NCBI RefSeq assembly: GCF_004099695.1
Contig: NZ_SCHL01000012.1
Location: 1-64,000 of the forward strand
Source of the DNA: Methanosarcina sp. MSH10X1
GTDB taxonomy: Archaea; Halobacteriota; Methanosarcinia; Methanosarcinales; Methanosarcinaceae
DNA length: 64,000 nt
Direction of reading: 5' to 3'
Positions within the stretch are counted from its first letter, which is position 1; every line of letters starts with the position of its first letter. Of this stretch, positions 38,173 through 47,589 are shown one piece after another. Below the pieces are notes generated by a model. It was not told the origin of the DNA, ran no database searches, and saw only the letters and a program-made list of their open reading frames with translations. A program made the translations under genes and the position numbers.

Positions 38173-38370
38173 ATGGAAGTACACGTTATTAATTGTTATG
38201 GTAAAGACCCGTTTGTTTCCACTGGAAAGCGTTTTACCTTAAATATCCATAACAGAAATCGTTATCATGAAGCACATTATGTTTTAAAAAAAAGATTCCG
38301 GATTCCAGAACCAATCGAGGTTGAATTTAAATCCTTCTTTTCAGATGGAAGAAGTTATGAAAATTTTTGA
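38173..38370 (+). CDS. Small protein of unknown function overlapping an ORB
   Basis: The 65-residue, rather basic protein starts MEVHVINCYGKDPF and ends SDGRSYENF, and its composition is protein-like. A TATA-like sequence lies about 40 bp upstream, and a 15-bp inverted repeat follows the stop directly, which supports a real transcript. The codons for GKDPFVSTGKRF are at the same time an ORB on the minus strand (38206-38229). The frame may therefore be an accident of origin DNA. No family was recognised. Confidence 0.4.
   Translation: MEVHVINCYGKDPFVSTGKRFTLNIHNRNRYHEAHYVLKKRFRIPEPIEVEFKSFFSDGRSYENF
38206..38229 (-). promoter_or_regulatory. ORB-like element 1 of the putative origin
   Basis: On the minus strand TTTCCAGTGGAAACAAACGG followed by GTC matches the ORB core with one change in the G-tract. 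The flanking TTTACC recalls TTTTCC next to element 2. Confidence 0.65.
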
Positions 38371-38372
38371 TT

Positions 38373-38412
38373 TTTTATCTTAAATTTAAAGAATAAAAAA
38401 TTTAAGATAAAA
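38373..38412. terminator. AT-rich 15-bp inverted repeat
   Basis: TTTTATCTTAAATTT and its complement enclose a 10-nt loop, starting 3 bp after the small-gene stop. It could be a terminator or an extruding cruciform in origin DNA. Confidence 0.5.
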
Positions 38413-38499
38413 TCACACTTATACATGAATTATCCTGCTTGTAGTAAAAAAGAATAGGGGAATTGAGCATACAAGAGAAGAATATAACCAAAAGAGAAG

Positions 38500-38800
38500 A
38501 ATTAAGGAAATGGGGAAAATAAAGGAAGATAGATAAAATAGGGGAAGTAAGGGAAACAAAGAAAATAAGGGAAGTAAGGGAAGATAGATAAAATAAGGGA
38601 AGTAAGGGAAGATAGATAAAATAGGGGAAGTAAGGGAAACAAAGAAAATAGGAGAAATAAAGGAAATAAGGAAGATAGGGGAAAAAGGGGAAAAAGGGGA
38701 AATAAAAAATAAAGAAAATAGGGGAAAAAGGGGAAATAAAAAATAAAGAAAATAGGGGAAAAAGGGGAAAATAAAGAAAATGAGAACAATGATAAAGGAG
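38500..38800. repeat. Purine-rich low-complexity tract left of the origin core
   Basis: The plus strand is almost only A and G, built from repeats of GGGAAGTAAGGGAAGATAGATAAAATA and AAAATAGGGGAAAAAGGGG. It ends just before ORB elements 2 and 3. Confidence 0.85.
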
Positions 38801-38823
38801 AAATTAAAGTAACTATAGGAAAA

Positions 38824-38847
38824 GACCCCTTTATTTCCACTGGAAGG
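38824..38847 (-). promoter_or_regulatory. ORB-like element 2 of the putative origin
   Basis: On the minus strand CTTCCAGTGGAAATAAAGGG followed by GTC is a near-perfect ORB core. Confidence 0.75.
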
Positions 38848-38861
38848 TTTATATAACCCCC

Positions 38862-38884
38862 GGACCCCATGATTTCCACTAGAG
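38862..38884 (-). promoter_or_regulatory. ORB-like element 3 of the putative origin
   Basis: On the minus strand CTCTAGTGGAAATCATGGGG followed by TCC has the ORB core with small changes. It lies 38 bp from element 2 in the same orientation. Confidence 0.6.
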
Positions 38885-39151
38885 AGGGGTTAGGGTTCAG
38901 AGCAACAAAATAAAAAAAGGTTTTATTTTGTGAAGCAACAAAATAATGTTGTTTAGTTATAAAACTATTAGTATATATAGGTTATTATAAGTACAGACTG
39001 AAAACTGGATTTTAAAATTTAAAGCACATTGTAGAAAAAATTCTCATTCTCCAAAATAAAATGATTCATTCCCTAAAATAAATTCTTTTTAATATTCCTA
39101 AATTCATTAGAATTTACTTCTCTATTCGCTTCCCTTATCATCGTGGAAATG

Positions 39152-39172
39152 TTTCCAGTAGAAATATAGGGG
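39152..39172 (+). promoter_or_regulatory. ORB-like element 4 of the putative origin, inverted
   Basis: TTTCCAGTAGAAATATAGGG followed by G and T lies on the plus strand, opposite to elements 1-3, and marks the right edge of the AT-rich core. Confidence 0.65.
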
Positions 39173-39224
39173 TCCCCCTCTGTAGCAGACATTTCTATGA
39201 TTAAAGTAACTTATCGCTCCTCAT

Positions 39225-39620
39225 TTTTACTAATTATTTATCCAGTAGATACGATAACTTTTCTTTTTTATTTCCTTTTCTATTTCCTTTTTTATTTCAT
39301 TCTTTTATATTTCCCTCTTTTTTATTTCCTTTTTTATTTCATTCTTTTTTTGTTTTGCATAAGATCTTACTTATTTTTTTTATTTCTCTTTTTTCTTGCA
39401 TTTCTTTCTTTTTACGATAATTCTTACTTTATTTTAATTTCCTTTCCTTCCACTCTCTATTTCACTTACTCTTCTCTAAACACTAAATCTTTCTTTAATT
39501 TACCTTTACCTTCATCAGTTTATTCTCTTTTAATCCTCTTTTAATTCTCTTTTAATTCTCTTTTAATTCTCTTTTAATTCTCTTTTAATTCTCTTTTAAT
39601 TCTCTTTTAATTCTCTTTTT
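39225..39620. repeat. Pyrimidine-rich tract with 11-bp repeats right of the origin core
   Basis: The plus strand is dominated by T and C (TTTTATTTCCTTTT-like words). From 39525 to 39617 about eight exact 11-bp units of CTCTTTTAATT follow one another. It is the mirror image in base composition of the purine tract on the other side of the core. Confidence 0.85.
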
Positions 39621-39879
39621 TATGTTTGGCTTTCTTTTCATGCTCCTTTTACTGGTTGATAGTATCAACAATATCATTCTCTTCAGCATTAATCTCACGT
39701 ACTTCCCGATCCCAGTATTACTCACATATCTCTTTTGTGGGCATTTTCTTAACTGTTAAATCATTCATAATAAGTCGGTGCTTCTGGACTCTTCTGAAAT
39801 GCCATTAAGACGGTTATCCGGTAATTTAGCAGTTATAATCCATAAGTCTTTTAAATAAAATTGGTTTTACTTTATCCAT

Positions 39880-41082
39880 ATGAATGAGCAGGGTCTTTCT
39901 GAGAACGAGATATTTTCCTATCTGGAAAATGTAAAGTCAGAAGATACGGATTACTATAAGGTTCTGAGTTCGATGTGCACTCACCCGCATAAGATCGCGG
40001 TTGAGGCTCACAGACTTTTTATTGAAGCTAACCTGGGTGACCTGGGACTCTTTGCTGGTGCTCACAGGCTGGAAAGAGAAGTAGTCGGAATGCTTGGAGA
40101 ACTTCTTCATGCTCAATCTGTTGATACTCAGTCTGTTAAAATTCCTTCCGGAGAATCCTGTGAGAATACAGTCTGCGGCTATCTCACAACAGGAGGTACG
40201 GAATCCAATATCCAGGCTGTCAGGGGTATGAAAAACCTTGTAGAAGCTGGCGGGAAAAACTCAGGGGAAATTCCCAATATAGTTATTCCCGAATCAGCTC
40301 ATTTCTCATTTGACAAGGTTGCAAATATGATGGGCATTGAGGTTAAAAGAGCTCTTCTGGATTCCGAATTTAAAGTGGATACCGCATCTGTGGAAAGTCT
40401 GATAGATGCAAATACCATCGGACTCGTAGGGATAGCAGGCAATACAGAATTCGGTCAGATAGATCCTATTGAGGAACTTGCAAAGCTTGCTCTTGATAAT
40501 GAGCTTTTCCTTCACATTGATGCAGCTTTTGGAGGGTTTGTGATCCCATTCCTTGAAAACCCGCAACCTTTCGATTTCAAAGTTCCGGGCGTTACTTCCA
40601 TTGCAATAGACCCTCATAAGATGGGACTTTCCACAATTCCGTCAGGTGCCCTATTATTCAGATCTCCTTCTTTTCTGGATTCCCTCAAGGTAAACACTCC
40701 GTACCTTACAACAAAGGCACAGTTTACTCTTACAGGTACCCGGAGCGGGGCTTCAGCTGCTGCCACATATGCTGTTATGAAACACCTGGGCCGTGAAGGA
40801 TATCGAAAAAATGTACAGTATTGCATGCAGCTTACATCAAAACTGGTTGAAGAAGCTCGAAAACTCGGGTTCGAACCTCTAATCGAACCCGTAATGAATG
40901 TAGTTGCCCTGAGAGTTCCAAGCCCTGACCTTGTGCGAGAGCGACTCCTGAGAAAATTCGGCTGGAATGTTTCAATAACCCGTAACCCCAGATCTCTCCG
41001 TCTTGTTCTAATGCCCCACAACACCCCTCAGGACGTTGGAGAGTTTCTACAAGATCTGGAAAAAGTAACGGCAGAATTTTAA
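39880..41082 (+). CDS. mfnA: L-tyrosine/L-aspartate decarboxylase MfnA
   Basis: The 400-residue PLP enzyme is a group II decarboxylase. In methanogens it makes tyramine for methanofuran, and in some archaea beta-alanine from aspartate. The Schiff-base lysine is Lys247 in IAIDPHKMG; further marks are TTGGTESN, HIDAAFGGF and TGTRSGA. Length is typical for archaeal MfnA. It lies just right of the putative origin on the plus strand, with a TATA-like TTTTAAATAAAA upstream. Confidence 0.9.
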   Translation: MNEQGLSENEIFSYLENVKSEDTDYYKVLSSMCTHPHKIAVEAHRLFIEANLGDLGLFAGAHRLEREVVGMLGELLHAQSVDTQSVKIPSGESCENTVCGYLTTGGTESNIQAVRGMKNLVEAGGKNSGEIPNIVIPESAHFSFDKVANMMGIEVKRALLDSEFKVDTASVESLIDANTIGLVGIAGNTEFGQIDPIEELAKLALDNELFLHIDAAFGGFVIPFLENPQPFDFKVPGVTSIAIDPHKMGLSTIPSGALLFRSPSFLDSLKVNTPYLTTKAQFTLTGTRSGASAAATYAVMKHLGREGYRKNVQYCMQLTSKLVEEARKLGFEPLIEPVMNVVALRVPSPDLVRERLLRKFGWNVSITRNPRSLRLVLMPHNTPQDVGEFLQDLEKVTAEF

Positions 41083-41789
41083 AATCTTACTTTCTTTTGT
41101 CTCATTTCCCTTAAATTCGCTTCTCTTCCTTAATATTTAAATACTTACTTACTTATTTTCCTAAATCTTGATTTACTTACTTTCCCTAAATCTTGATTTA
41201 CTTATTTTCCTAAATCTCGATTTACTTATTTTCCTAAATCTCGATTTACTTATTTTCCTAAATCTCGATTTACTTATTTTTCTTTAATATTTATTTACTT
41301 ACTTATACTAATTCCCGACTAATTTAATAATCACGTACAAGCAAATATGTATAATATTATCTCCAAATAATAGATGGATATTGTTGTCAAACAATAGTGA
41401 TGTAACTATTTTATGAGGGAACATATACAAAGAGACCTCATGAGTGAAGGTTACAAAGCGGCTTTATCAGGAACATTTATCAGGGACTCTATTAAGAATA
41501 TTTAGCATGAAAATTTGAGATAAGAATCAGAAGAATTTATGAACAGAATTAGGGTAATCTGTTAGCAGAACTACCGACAAATTTCGATTTCCTGTAAGTT
41601 ATGCCTTCTGCTAGACTTTGGAATTGATATCTAAGTTCCAGTTTGAGGTCAAGATTTATAATATATAAATTCATAACTTAATAAAGATATAATAGGCCAA
41701 AGTTTCTTGAAGCCATTTAGAATTGATTCACATTCAGCGCTTAACCGTAAATTCAATTTTATATAAATAAAAATGGGGGTATTTATTTC
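41083..41789. other. Repeat-containing gap after mfnA
   Basis: There is no gene. A 24-bp repeat array lies at 41152-41283; the rest is AT-rich. A TATA-like TTTATATAAATA near 41758-41769 is the probable promoter of the protease gene. Confidence 0.6.
41152..41283. repeat. 24-bp tandem repeats
   Basis: About five copies of CTTATTTTCCTAAATCTCGA plus TTTA follow one another, one copy with an extra base. Confidence 0.85.
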
Positions 41790-42884
41790 ATGAAATCGTC
41801 ATTGAAAATCGGAAGTGTGATGGGTATACCTATCAAGCTGCACATAACTTTTCTTCTCATACTGCCCATATTCGCTTATGTGTTTGCAATCAACCCACAG
41901 CCTTTCGGTTTTAGGGGAGTTGAGCCGGCTATCACAAAGTATTCACTTTCAGTCCTGACCGCTATCCTGCTTTTTGCTTCAATCGTCTTACATGAGCTCG
42001 CGCACTCATACATGGCAATGCGCTATGGGGTCAAGATTGAGAGCATCACTCTCTTCCTATTTGGGGGTGTATCAGCTATGGAAGAGATGCCCAGGAAACC
42101 AGGGGAGGAGGCGAAGATGGCTTCTGCGGGTCCTCTTACAAGCCTTGTAATAGGTTTTGTTTGCCTGTTTATATATGGAAACCTGATTTCCCCTAACCCG
42201 GCACTTTCTCAAAATCCGGTATACCTCACTATCTGGATTCTTGGGGTTATGAACCTTGTACTCGGAATCTTCAATCTGCTGCCTGCTTTTCCAATGGACG
42301 GGGGTAGAGTGCTTCGTTCATTCTACGCAAGAAGAATGTCCTATGTAAAAGCTACTCAGAGTGCAGCATCCGTGGGGAAATTCTTTGCTATTCTTATGGC
42401 AATTTTCGGGATTCTCATAGGCAATCTCTGGTTCCCTCTTATTGCGCTCTTTATCTATGTCGGCGCATCCGAAGAGGAACGTTCTACACGGGCTGAGGTA
42501 ACGCTCGAAAATATCTTTGTCAGGGATATTATGACCAGAGATGTGGTATCAGTCAGTCCTTCCATGAATGTTGAAGACCTGGTCAAATTCATGTTTGAAA
42601 AGAAACATATGGGATACCCTGTGATGGAAGGGGACAGCTTAAAAGGAGTAGTAACATTTACCGATATCCAGAAGGTCCCGTACGTCGATCGCCCAGTATC
42701 CCAGGTCTCGGATATCATGAGCAGAAATATTATCTCGGTACCTCCGGACGCACAGGCAAGCGATGTTCTGAGACTGGTTACATCTAAAAATATCGGAAGG
42801 GTCATGGTCATTGACAATGGATCAGTCGTAGGCATTCTTTCAAGAACGGATCTGGTACGGATCTTGAGACTCCGGTCAGAGTAA
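41790..42884 (+). CDS. Site-2 protease family (M50) membrane metalloprotease with two CBS domains
   Basis: The 364-residue protein has about six membrane segments in residues 15-230. The zinc site is HELAH (His68 and His72 around Glu69) together with NLLPAFPMDGGRV (Asp170). It would cut substrates within the membrane. Two cytoplasmic CBS domains (residues about 242-360; SRNIISVPPDAQ in the second) probably gate activity with an adenosyl ligand, a known M50 subfamily layout. It stands alone, about 13 kb from the CBS cluster. Family members release membrane-bound transcription factors; no such target is seen nearby. Confidence 0.9.
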   Translation: MKSSLKIGSVMGIPIKLHITFLLILPIFAYVFAINPQPFGFRGVEPAITKYSLSVLTAILLFASIVLHELAHSYMAMRYGVKIESITLFLFGGVSAMEEMPRKPGEEAKMASAGPLTSLVIGFVCLFIYGNLISPNPALSQNPVYLTIWILGVMNLVLGIFNLLPAFPMDGGRVLRSFYARRMSYVKATQSAASVGKFFAILMAIFGILIGNLWFPLIALFIYVGASEEERSTRAEVTLENIFVRDIMTRDVVSVSPSMNVEDLVKFMFEKKHMGYPVMEGDSLKGVVTFTDIQKVPYVDRPVSQVSDIMSRNIISVPPDAQASDVLRLVTSKNIGRVMVIDNGSVVGILSRTDLVRILRLRSE

Positions 42885-43523
42885 TATCATAAAGTCTCTG
42901 AATTAAAGATGGTTCTTAAGGTGAATTTATTATAAGGGAAGACATCAAAAATGAATTCATCAAAAGGATCATCATTCTGACCTATCAAAAAGTCTTTCTT
43001 TCAGAAGAGTTACGAATAGGAAAGAAAATTATTAAAATAGAGTAAAATTATTAAAACGGGTTAAAATTATTAAAATGGATTCAAATTATTAAAACTGATT
43101 TCCATCAAAAGTTATTTTTATTAAAAGATACTACTTTCTTAAGTTATTTATAAACCGGGCTTGCCAGAAATATATAAATAAAGTATTACGTAATTTATAA
43201 AGAATTATATAAAATAAAGACTATAGAATAACGTGATTTATAAAAAATTATATAAAATAAGGATTATAGAATATGGGGTAAAACCTGAAGGCAACAAAAT
43301 ATAAATCCCTTACAGATAATTACAACCAGTTAATTATCTGCTTATCGCTAAGTTGTCTTATAGCCTGGTTGTTTTATGTGAACGATAGCCTGGTTATTTT
43401 ACGTGAAAATTATAGCTTGATAATTTTATGTGAAGAGCTTAATTATTCATGCGATTAAATGCAATCCTTCAGTAATGTATTCTCACGCACCACTTTTAAC
43501 TCGTCGCAGCAGAGAGATTAACA
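42885..43523. other. AT-rich gap with several short repeats
   Basis: There is no gene. About four copies of AAAATTATTAAAA separated by short GG-containing links lie at 43027-43105. A roughly 55-bp direct repeat (GATTTATAAAAAATTATATA-like, two copies) lies at 43190-43275. Three TAGCCTGGTT-TTTTATGTGAA units lie at about 43360-43435. Confidence 0.6.
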
Positions 43524-45059
43524 ATGAACAAACCTGAAATTACAGATTCTCAGGACAAGGACCCTGACTACAATTTTCATAGTTCATCTCAGGAGTCAAT
43601 ATATTCTATGGACAAACTTGTGACAGAATCCGCAGAAAACTCCATTTCTGTAGGAAAGTCTAAAATTTCTGATTATTCAATTAATGTGCCGGAGGAAGAC
43701 GAAATTTCTGTACCGGCACCTGGAATCGAAGCTGGAGAACTTGAAACAAAGCTTGACATAAGTTCCGAACTCATTGCAGAACCCATTCCTGATTCGGTAT
43801 CTAAAGTTTCAGTTTCTTCGCCTTCCCGGTTACCAGACGGTCTTCAGGCTGAATACCAACCGTCAAAAATCGTGCTTATAGGGACAGCCCACGTTTCGGA
43901 AAAGAGTGTTGCTGAGGTCAAGGCTGCTATAAGGAATCTGAAACCCGACATTGTAGCTGTCGAACTTTGCAGGGGACGGTACGATGCCCTGAAGGGTAAT
44001 GTGCAGGAAAAGCAGGTTCCTATAAAGGAAATTCTCACTGAAGGCAAGGTTTACTATTATATCATTCACTGGCTGCTTGCCTATGTGCAGAAAAAGATCG
44101 GTGACGACATGGGTGTAAAACCCGGAGCCGAGATGCTTTCCGCGATCGAGGAGGCAGAGTCCGTAGGGGCTAAAGTCGCATTAATTGATCGGGATATCCA
44201 GGTAACTCTTCAGCGTTTCTGGGGAAAAATGAAATTCCTGGAAAAAATTAAGATGGTTGGCTCCCTCCTGGGCGGTCTGATAGGTGTAGGAAAAGGAACC
44301 GAGATCGATATCGATCAAATCACAGAAAATGACGTCGTGACTGCCCTTGTAAGTGAGCTCAGAGGTTTTGCCCCAACTGCAGCTGAAGTCCTCATTGATG
44401 AGCGGGACGCATATCTCGCAGGAAGCATCTTGAGGGTTGCGGCAGGTGGAAACAAAACGATCGTGGTGGTAATCGGAGCCGGGCACAAATCCGGGGTACT
44501 TAATTATCTCAGGAATCCGAAAAGTGTTCCTCCTCAGGATAGCCTTATGCAAATTCCAAAGAAGCGCGTAGGCGTTGGAAAAGTTCTTGGCTTTGCTTTT
44601 GTCGGCCTTATAGTCGGATTCTTTTTCCTGCTGCTTCTTTCCGGCATTGATCTGAATACTCTTTTGATAGCTTTCGGGTGGTGGTTCATTATTACCGGAA
44701 CCCTGAGCGCAGCGGGAACTCTGCTTGCAGGAGGGCATCCTTACTCAGTTTTGACTGCCTTTTCGGTTGCCTGGCTGACAACTCTGCACCCTCTAATTGC
44801 CGCAGGCTGGTTTGCTGGCCTAGTAGAAGCAAGACAGCGAAATCCTACCACTGCAGACATAAAAGCCCTGGCAGGAATAGAAACTTTCAGTGAGATGTTC
44901 AAAAACAGGTTTATGCGAGTTCTTCTTGTCGCAAGCTTTGCAAATATAGGAAGTATGACAGGAACTTTCGTTGCAGCTTATTTAATGATGGATAAATTTG
45001 CCCCAATGGATGTTATTCTCGATGCTTTCCATGCCGGGTTAAATGCAATTGGACTTTGA
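43524..45059 (+). CDS. TraB-family membrane protein
   Basis: The 511-residue protein has a TraB/GumN domain (residues about 110-330) opening with VLIGTAHVSEKSV and DIVAVELCRGRYD. A C-terminal membrane part (about 350-510) holds around four hydrophobic segments, for example LGFAFVGLIVGFFFLLLLSG. The first 110 residues are acidic and Ser-rich, probably disordered and not conserved. Members are related to the Enterococcus pheromone-shutdown protein TraB and have been proposed to be peptidase-like; the true activity is unknown. It is a single gene with about 460 bp of repeat-rich DNA before it. Confidence 0.85.
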   Translation: MNKPEITDSQDKDPDYNFHSSSQESIYSMDKLVTESAENSISVGKSKISDYSINVPEEDEISVPAPGIEAGELETKLDISSELIAEPIPDSVSKVSVSSPSRLPDGLQAEYQPSKIVLIGTAHVSEKSVAEVKAAIRNLKPDIVAVELCRGRYDALKGNVQEKQVPIKEILTEGKVYYYIIHWLLAYVQKKIGDDMGVKPGAEMLSAIEEAESVGAKVALIDRDIQVTLQRFWGKMKFLEKIKMVGSLLGGLIGVGKGTEIDIDQITENDVVTALVSELRGFAPTAAEVLIDERDAYLAGSILRVAAGGNKTIVVVIGAGHKSGVLNYLRNPKSVPPQDSLMQIPKKRVGVGKVLGFAFVGLIVGFFFLLLLSGIDLNTLLIAFGWWFIITGTLSAAGTLLAGGHPYSVLTAFSVAWLTTLHPLIAAGWFAGLVEARQRNPTTADIKALAGIETFSEMFKNRFMRVLLVASFANIGSMTGTFVAAYLMMDKFAPMDVILDAFHAGLNAIGL

Positions 45060-45978
45060 AGGGTTTCTATAAGGCTTTAGAAATCAATAAAATTCTGGAA
45101 ATTCAGTAAAATTTCAAAGGTTTTATTAGACTTTAAAGGTTCCAGTAACCTTTGTTTTTTGAGAATCCTTCTGGACCAGGTTCCTTTTTTCCGTTCATTC
45201 TTTATTTTATTTTTTCCATTCATTTCTTCACTTTATTTATTCCATTCATTTCTTCATTTTATTTATTCCATTCATTCTTCACTTTATTTATTCCATTCAT
45301 TCTTCATTTTATTTATTCCATTCATTCTTCACTTTATTTATTCCATTCATTCTTCACTTTATTTATTCCATTCATTCTTTACTTTCATTCATTCTTTATT
45401 TTGTTTTTTCCTTCTTCTTTTATTATACTCCCCCTACCTTCTTTCGAGCCTTTTCATTACTATTTTTTCTTTACGAATAGCATTTTTCATTTTCTAAAAA
45501 AGCATCTGGTAGTGTGTACGATCCACTGCCAGTTGTGCCTGCAACTACAAAGAAGAGAGTTGTCAGAATGAGATCTATAAATAATTGGTTCCTGTTCGGT
45601 TCAGAGTTTCACTCCCAGTTTATCTCCGTATAATTTGGGAAATTGGCTCCTCTGAGTGTAAAGTTAAATAAATTTGCTTCCCGTCACTTGATCTCTAAGC
45701 GACTTGATTTTTAAGGCAGATCTTTCTTTAAACAAATTGTTTTTAGAAATTAATTTCATCCAGAAAATAAAAAGTTTTGTTAAAAGAACAGTTGAATGTT
45801 GAATATAAAAAGGAAAAAACAAGCTTGAATATGAGAAAGAATAAGCTTGAATGCGAAAAAATGTCACTAATCAAAAATGATGGTGAAAAAAGCCAGGTAA
45901 ACTGAAAGTGAAGGAACATTGAGCTGATTAAAGAGATAAAATGGAAAAATAATGCAAAATAAATAAAAATGATTGAGC
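45060..45978. other. Repeat-rich gap between the TraB-family gene and ftr
   Basis: There is no convincing gene in 919 bp between two convergent genes. The 21-bp repeats at 45205-45400 fill the left part. The right part is plain AT-rich DNA. Confidence 0.6.
45205..45400. repeat. 21-bp tandem repeats
   Basis: About eight copies of CATTCTTCACTTTATTTATTC, with C/T variation, run head to tail in pyrimidine-rich DNA. Confidence 0.85.
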
Positions 45979-46872
45979 TCAGAAGAGCTCGTGCAATTTA
46001 AACTGATATTTCCCAAGCTTTCCACCGTAGTTTCCTGCGGAAATTTTCTTAATGCCCGGGACAGTTACAGCAGCTTTGATTCCTGCTTTCATGGAGGCTT
46101 TTATACTTTCCTCATCAAGCCCGTTGATAACGATTTCATAAATAGCATTGACGTCTGAAGGGACTTCGGTGTTCTCGACTTTGTCCTTTATGGAGGGGCA
46201 GAATTTCTCATTAGCAGTAGCTTTCAGGAATTTATATTTGTTTGCGCCGGATTTGGATCCGCTGGCTACAATTCCGCCAGGGAAGGGAGTAATTGTGCCT
46301 TCAAGTTCTGTAATTGCGTCAACAGCAGCTTCGGCTGCAGTTAGGGCGCTCATCTGGGAATCCCCGAAGATGAAGAAGTTCCCGCCTGCAATTCCAGCAA
46401 CAGCGCCTATATTATCCTCGGTCAGGAAATCCCCTTCCATGATTGGAACTTTATATATCTTGCGGCCTGCAATGTCGGTCTCGGACTCCATGCCATCTGC
46501 GAAGAACTTAAGTTTAAAGCCTACATTAAACTGTTTTTCAGCTTCAGGAAGCGCATTGAAGACTGCAGTTGTAGGGGCTGTAAGTACACACTGTCCAATT
46601 CTTTCTAGTAACTGCTCTTCAAGAGCTTCGTATTTGAAAGTGCAGATCTGGATATAAACTCCAGGTCTCCCATCAGGGGTTTCGCTGGGACTTGCTAATC
46701 TCTCGATTCCTGCTTCTGCGGGACACATTATAACAGATGTAGCAAAGCCTGTAGCTTCAGTAGCTGCCACAAGAGCCCAGCGCTTTGTAGCAGCTGTTAT
46801 GAGCACCCTTGCAATCTTGATCGGAAACGCTTCTGCATAAGTATCTTCAATTTCTACTCCATTGATTTCCAT
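45979..46872 (-). CDS. ftr: Formylmethanofuran-tetrahydromethanopterin formyltransferase
   Basis: The 297-residue cytoplasmic enzyme transfers the formyl group from formylmethanofuran to tetrahydromethanopterin (tetrahydrosarcinapterin here), the second step of CO2 reduction in methanogenesis, run in reverse during methylotrophic growth. The sequence begins MEINGVEIEDTYAEAFPIK and follows the two-lobed Ftr family over its whole length, with PFPGGIVASGSKSGA in the C-terminal lobe. The size is the usual 297. It is transcribed alone, from a promoter in a repeat-containing gap. It is the clearest methanogen marker in the window. Confidence 0.96.
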   Translation of the reverse strand: MEINGVEIEDTYAEAFPIKIARVLITAATKRWALVAATEATGFATSVIMCPAEAGIERLASPSETPDGRPGVYIQICTFKYEALEEQLLERIGQCVLTAPTTAVFNALPEAEKQFNVGFKLKFFADGMESETDIAGRKIYKVPIMEGDFLTEDNIGAVAGIAGGNFFIFGDSQMSALTAAEAAVDAITELEGTITPFPGGIVASGSKSGANKYKFLKATANEKFCPSIKDKVENTEVPSDVNAIYEIVINGLDEESIKASMKAGIKAAVTVPGIKKISAGNYGGKLGKYQFKLHELF

Positions 46873-47589
46873 AAAGATCCCTCGTTTACTTATTATTACA
46901 TTTGAAGCCGGTTTGTAAATAGGCAGGTTTGATTTTTCCCTGCTTAATCACTTATTAAGCTCTCAGAACTTTCCAGATACCTTACAGAATAACATAGAAT
47001 ATAGCATTTACTCAGAGTTCTGCTCAAAGAGCTTTATAGTGCTGTTCAGAGTTTTGCTCCGAGAATTCCAGAATGCTGTTCAGAGTTTTACTCCGAGAAT
47101 TCCAGAATGCTGTTCAGAGTGCTATTCAAGGTATATTTAATGTATATTTGAAGGCAGCAGAGTGCACTTAGATTAATACCTGGAGTGCATTTAAAGTGTG
47201 CTCAAAGTATTGATGGAATTATACTAGAGTGCGCTCAAAATGTACCTAAAATATACTCACAATATTACCTAAAGTGCTATTTAGCCTCAGAATTAGCCTC
47301 AGACATGCATTTAATGTTTTATAATACTTTTATTTCTTCTGCTTACTCAGGGGGCTAATAATGGGAATTATAATGGTCAATTATAATATTTATGTCAAAT
47401 ATATAATTTTTGACAGAAAAGATAAAGGAATAAAAGTGATTTAATTAATAGTTTCCAAAATATTCTCAATAAAACTTCGATAATATCCAGGCAAGTAGAA
47501 ATTCATTAAGTAAAATAGATTAAATAAAAACGGATTAAGTAAAACAGATCAAACTCAAAGACAGACTAAGTCAAAAGCAGACTAACATT
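46873..47589. other. Gap upstream of ftr with 34-bp repeats
   Basis: There is no gene in 717 bp. Two full and one partial copy of a 34-bp unit lie at 47042-47121. GTGC-containing words such as AAAGTGC and GAGTGC recur loosely to about 47300. The ftr promoter must lie near 46880-46920. Confidence 0.6.
47042..47121. repeat. 34-bp direct repeats
   Basis: CTGTTCAGAGTTTTGCTCCG plus AGAATTCCAGAATG occurs twice with one change, followed by the first 12 bases of a third copy. Confidence 0.85.

Larger units (their letters stand above)
38371..39879. other. Putative chromosomal replication origin region
   Basis: Next to orc1/cdc6, ORB-like boxes at 38824 and 38862 (minus strand; a third lies at 38206) and 39152 (plus strand) surround an AT-rich core of about 265 bp (38885-39150). 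The core contains an 11-bp inverted repeat (ACAAAATAAAA...TTTTATTTTGT, 38905-38931) and TATATATAGG-like runs. Inverted ORBs around an easily melted core next to the initiator gene is the standard archaeal origin layout. Purine-rich DNA lies to the left and pyrimidine-rich DNA to the right. No reading frame here looks real. Confidence 0.75.

Noticed and set aside
38502-38879. Minus-strand frame of 125 residues rich in Phe, Pro, Leu and Ser
   Set aside because: It is the translation of the purine-rich repeat tract and has no sign of a real protein.
39197-39544. Phe/Leu/Tyr-rich frame right of the origin core
   Set aside because: It is read from the pyrimidine-rich low-complexity tract. The hydrophobicity is a by-product of T-rich DNA.
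45152-45571. Overlapping Phe/Ser/His-rich frames
   Set aside because: They are translations of the 21-bp tandem repeat in two frames.
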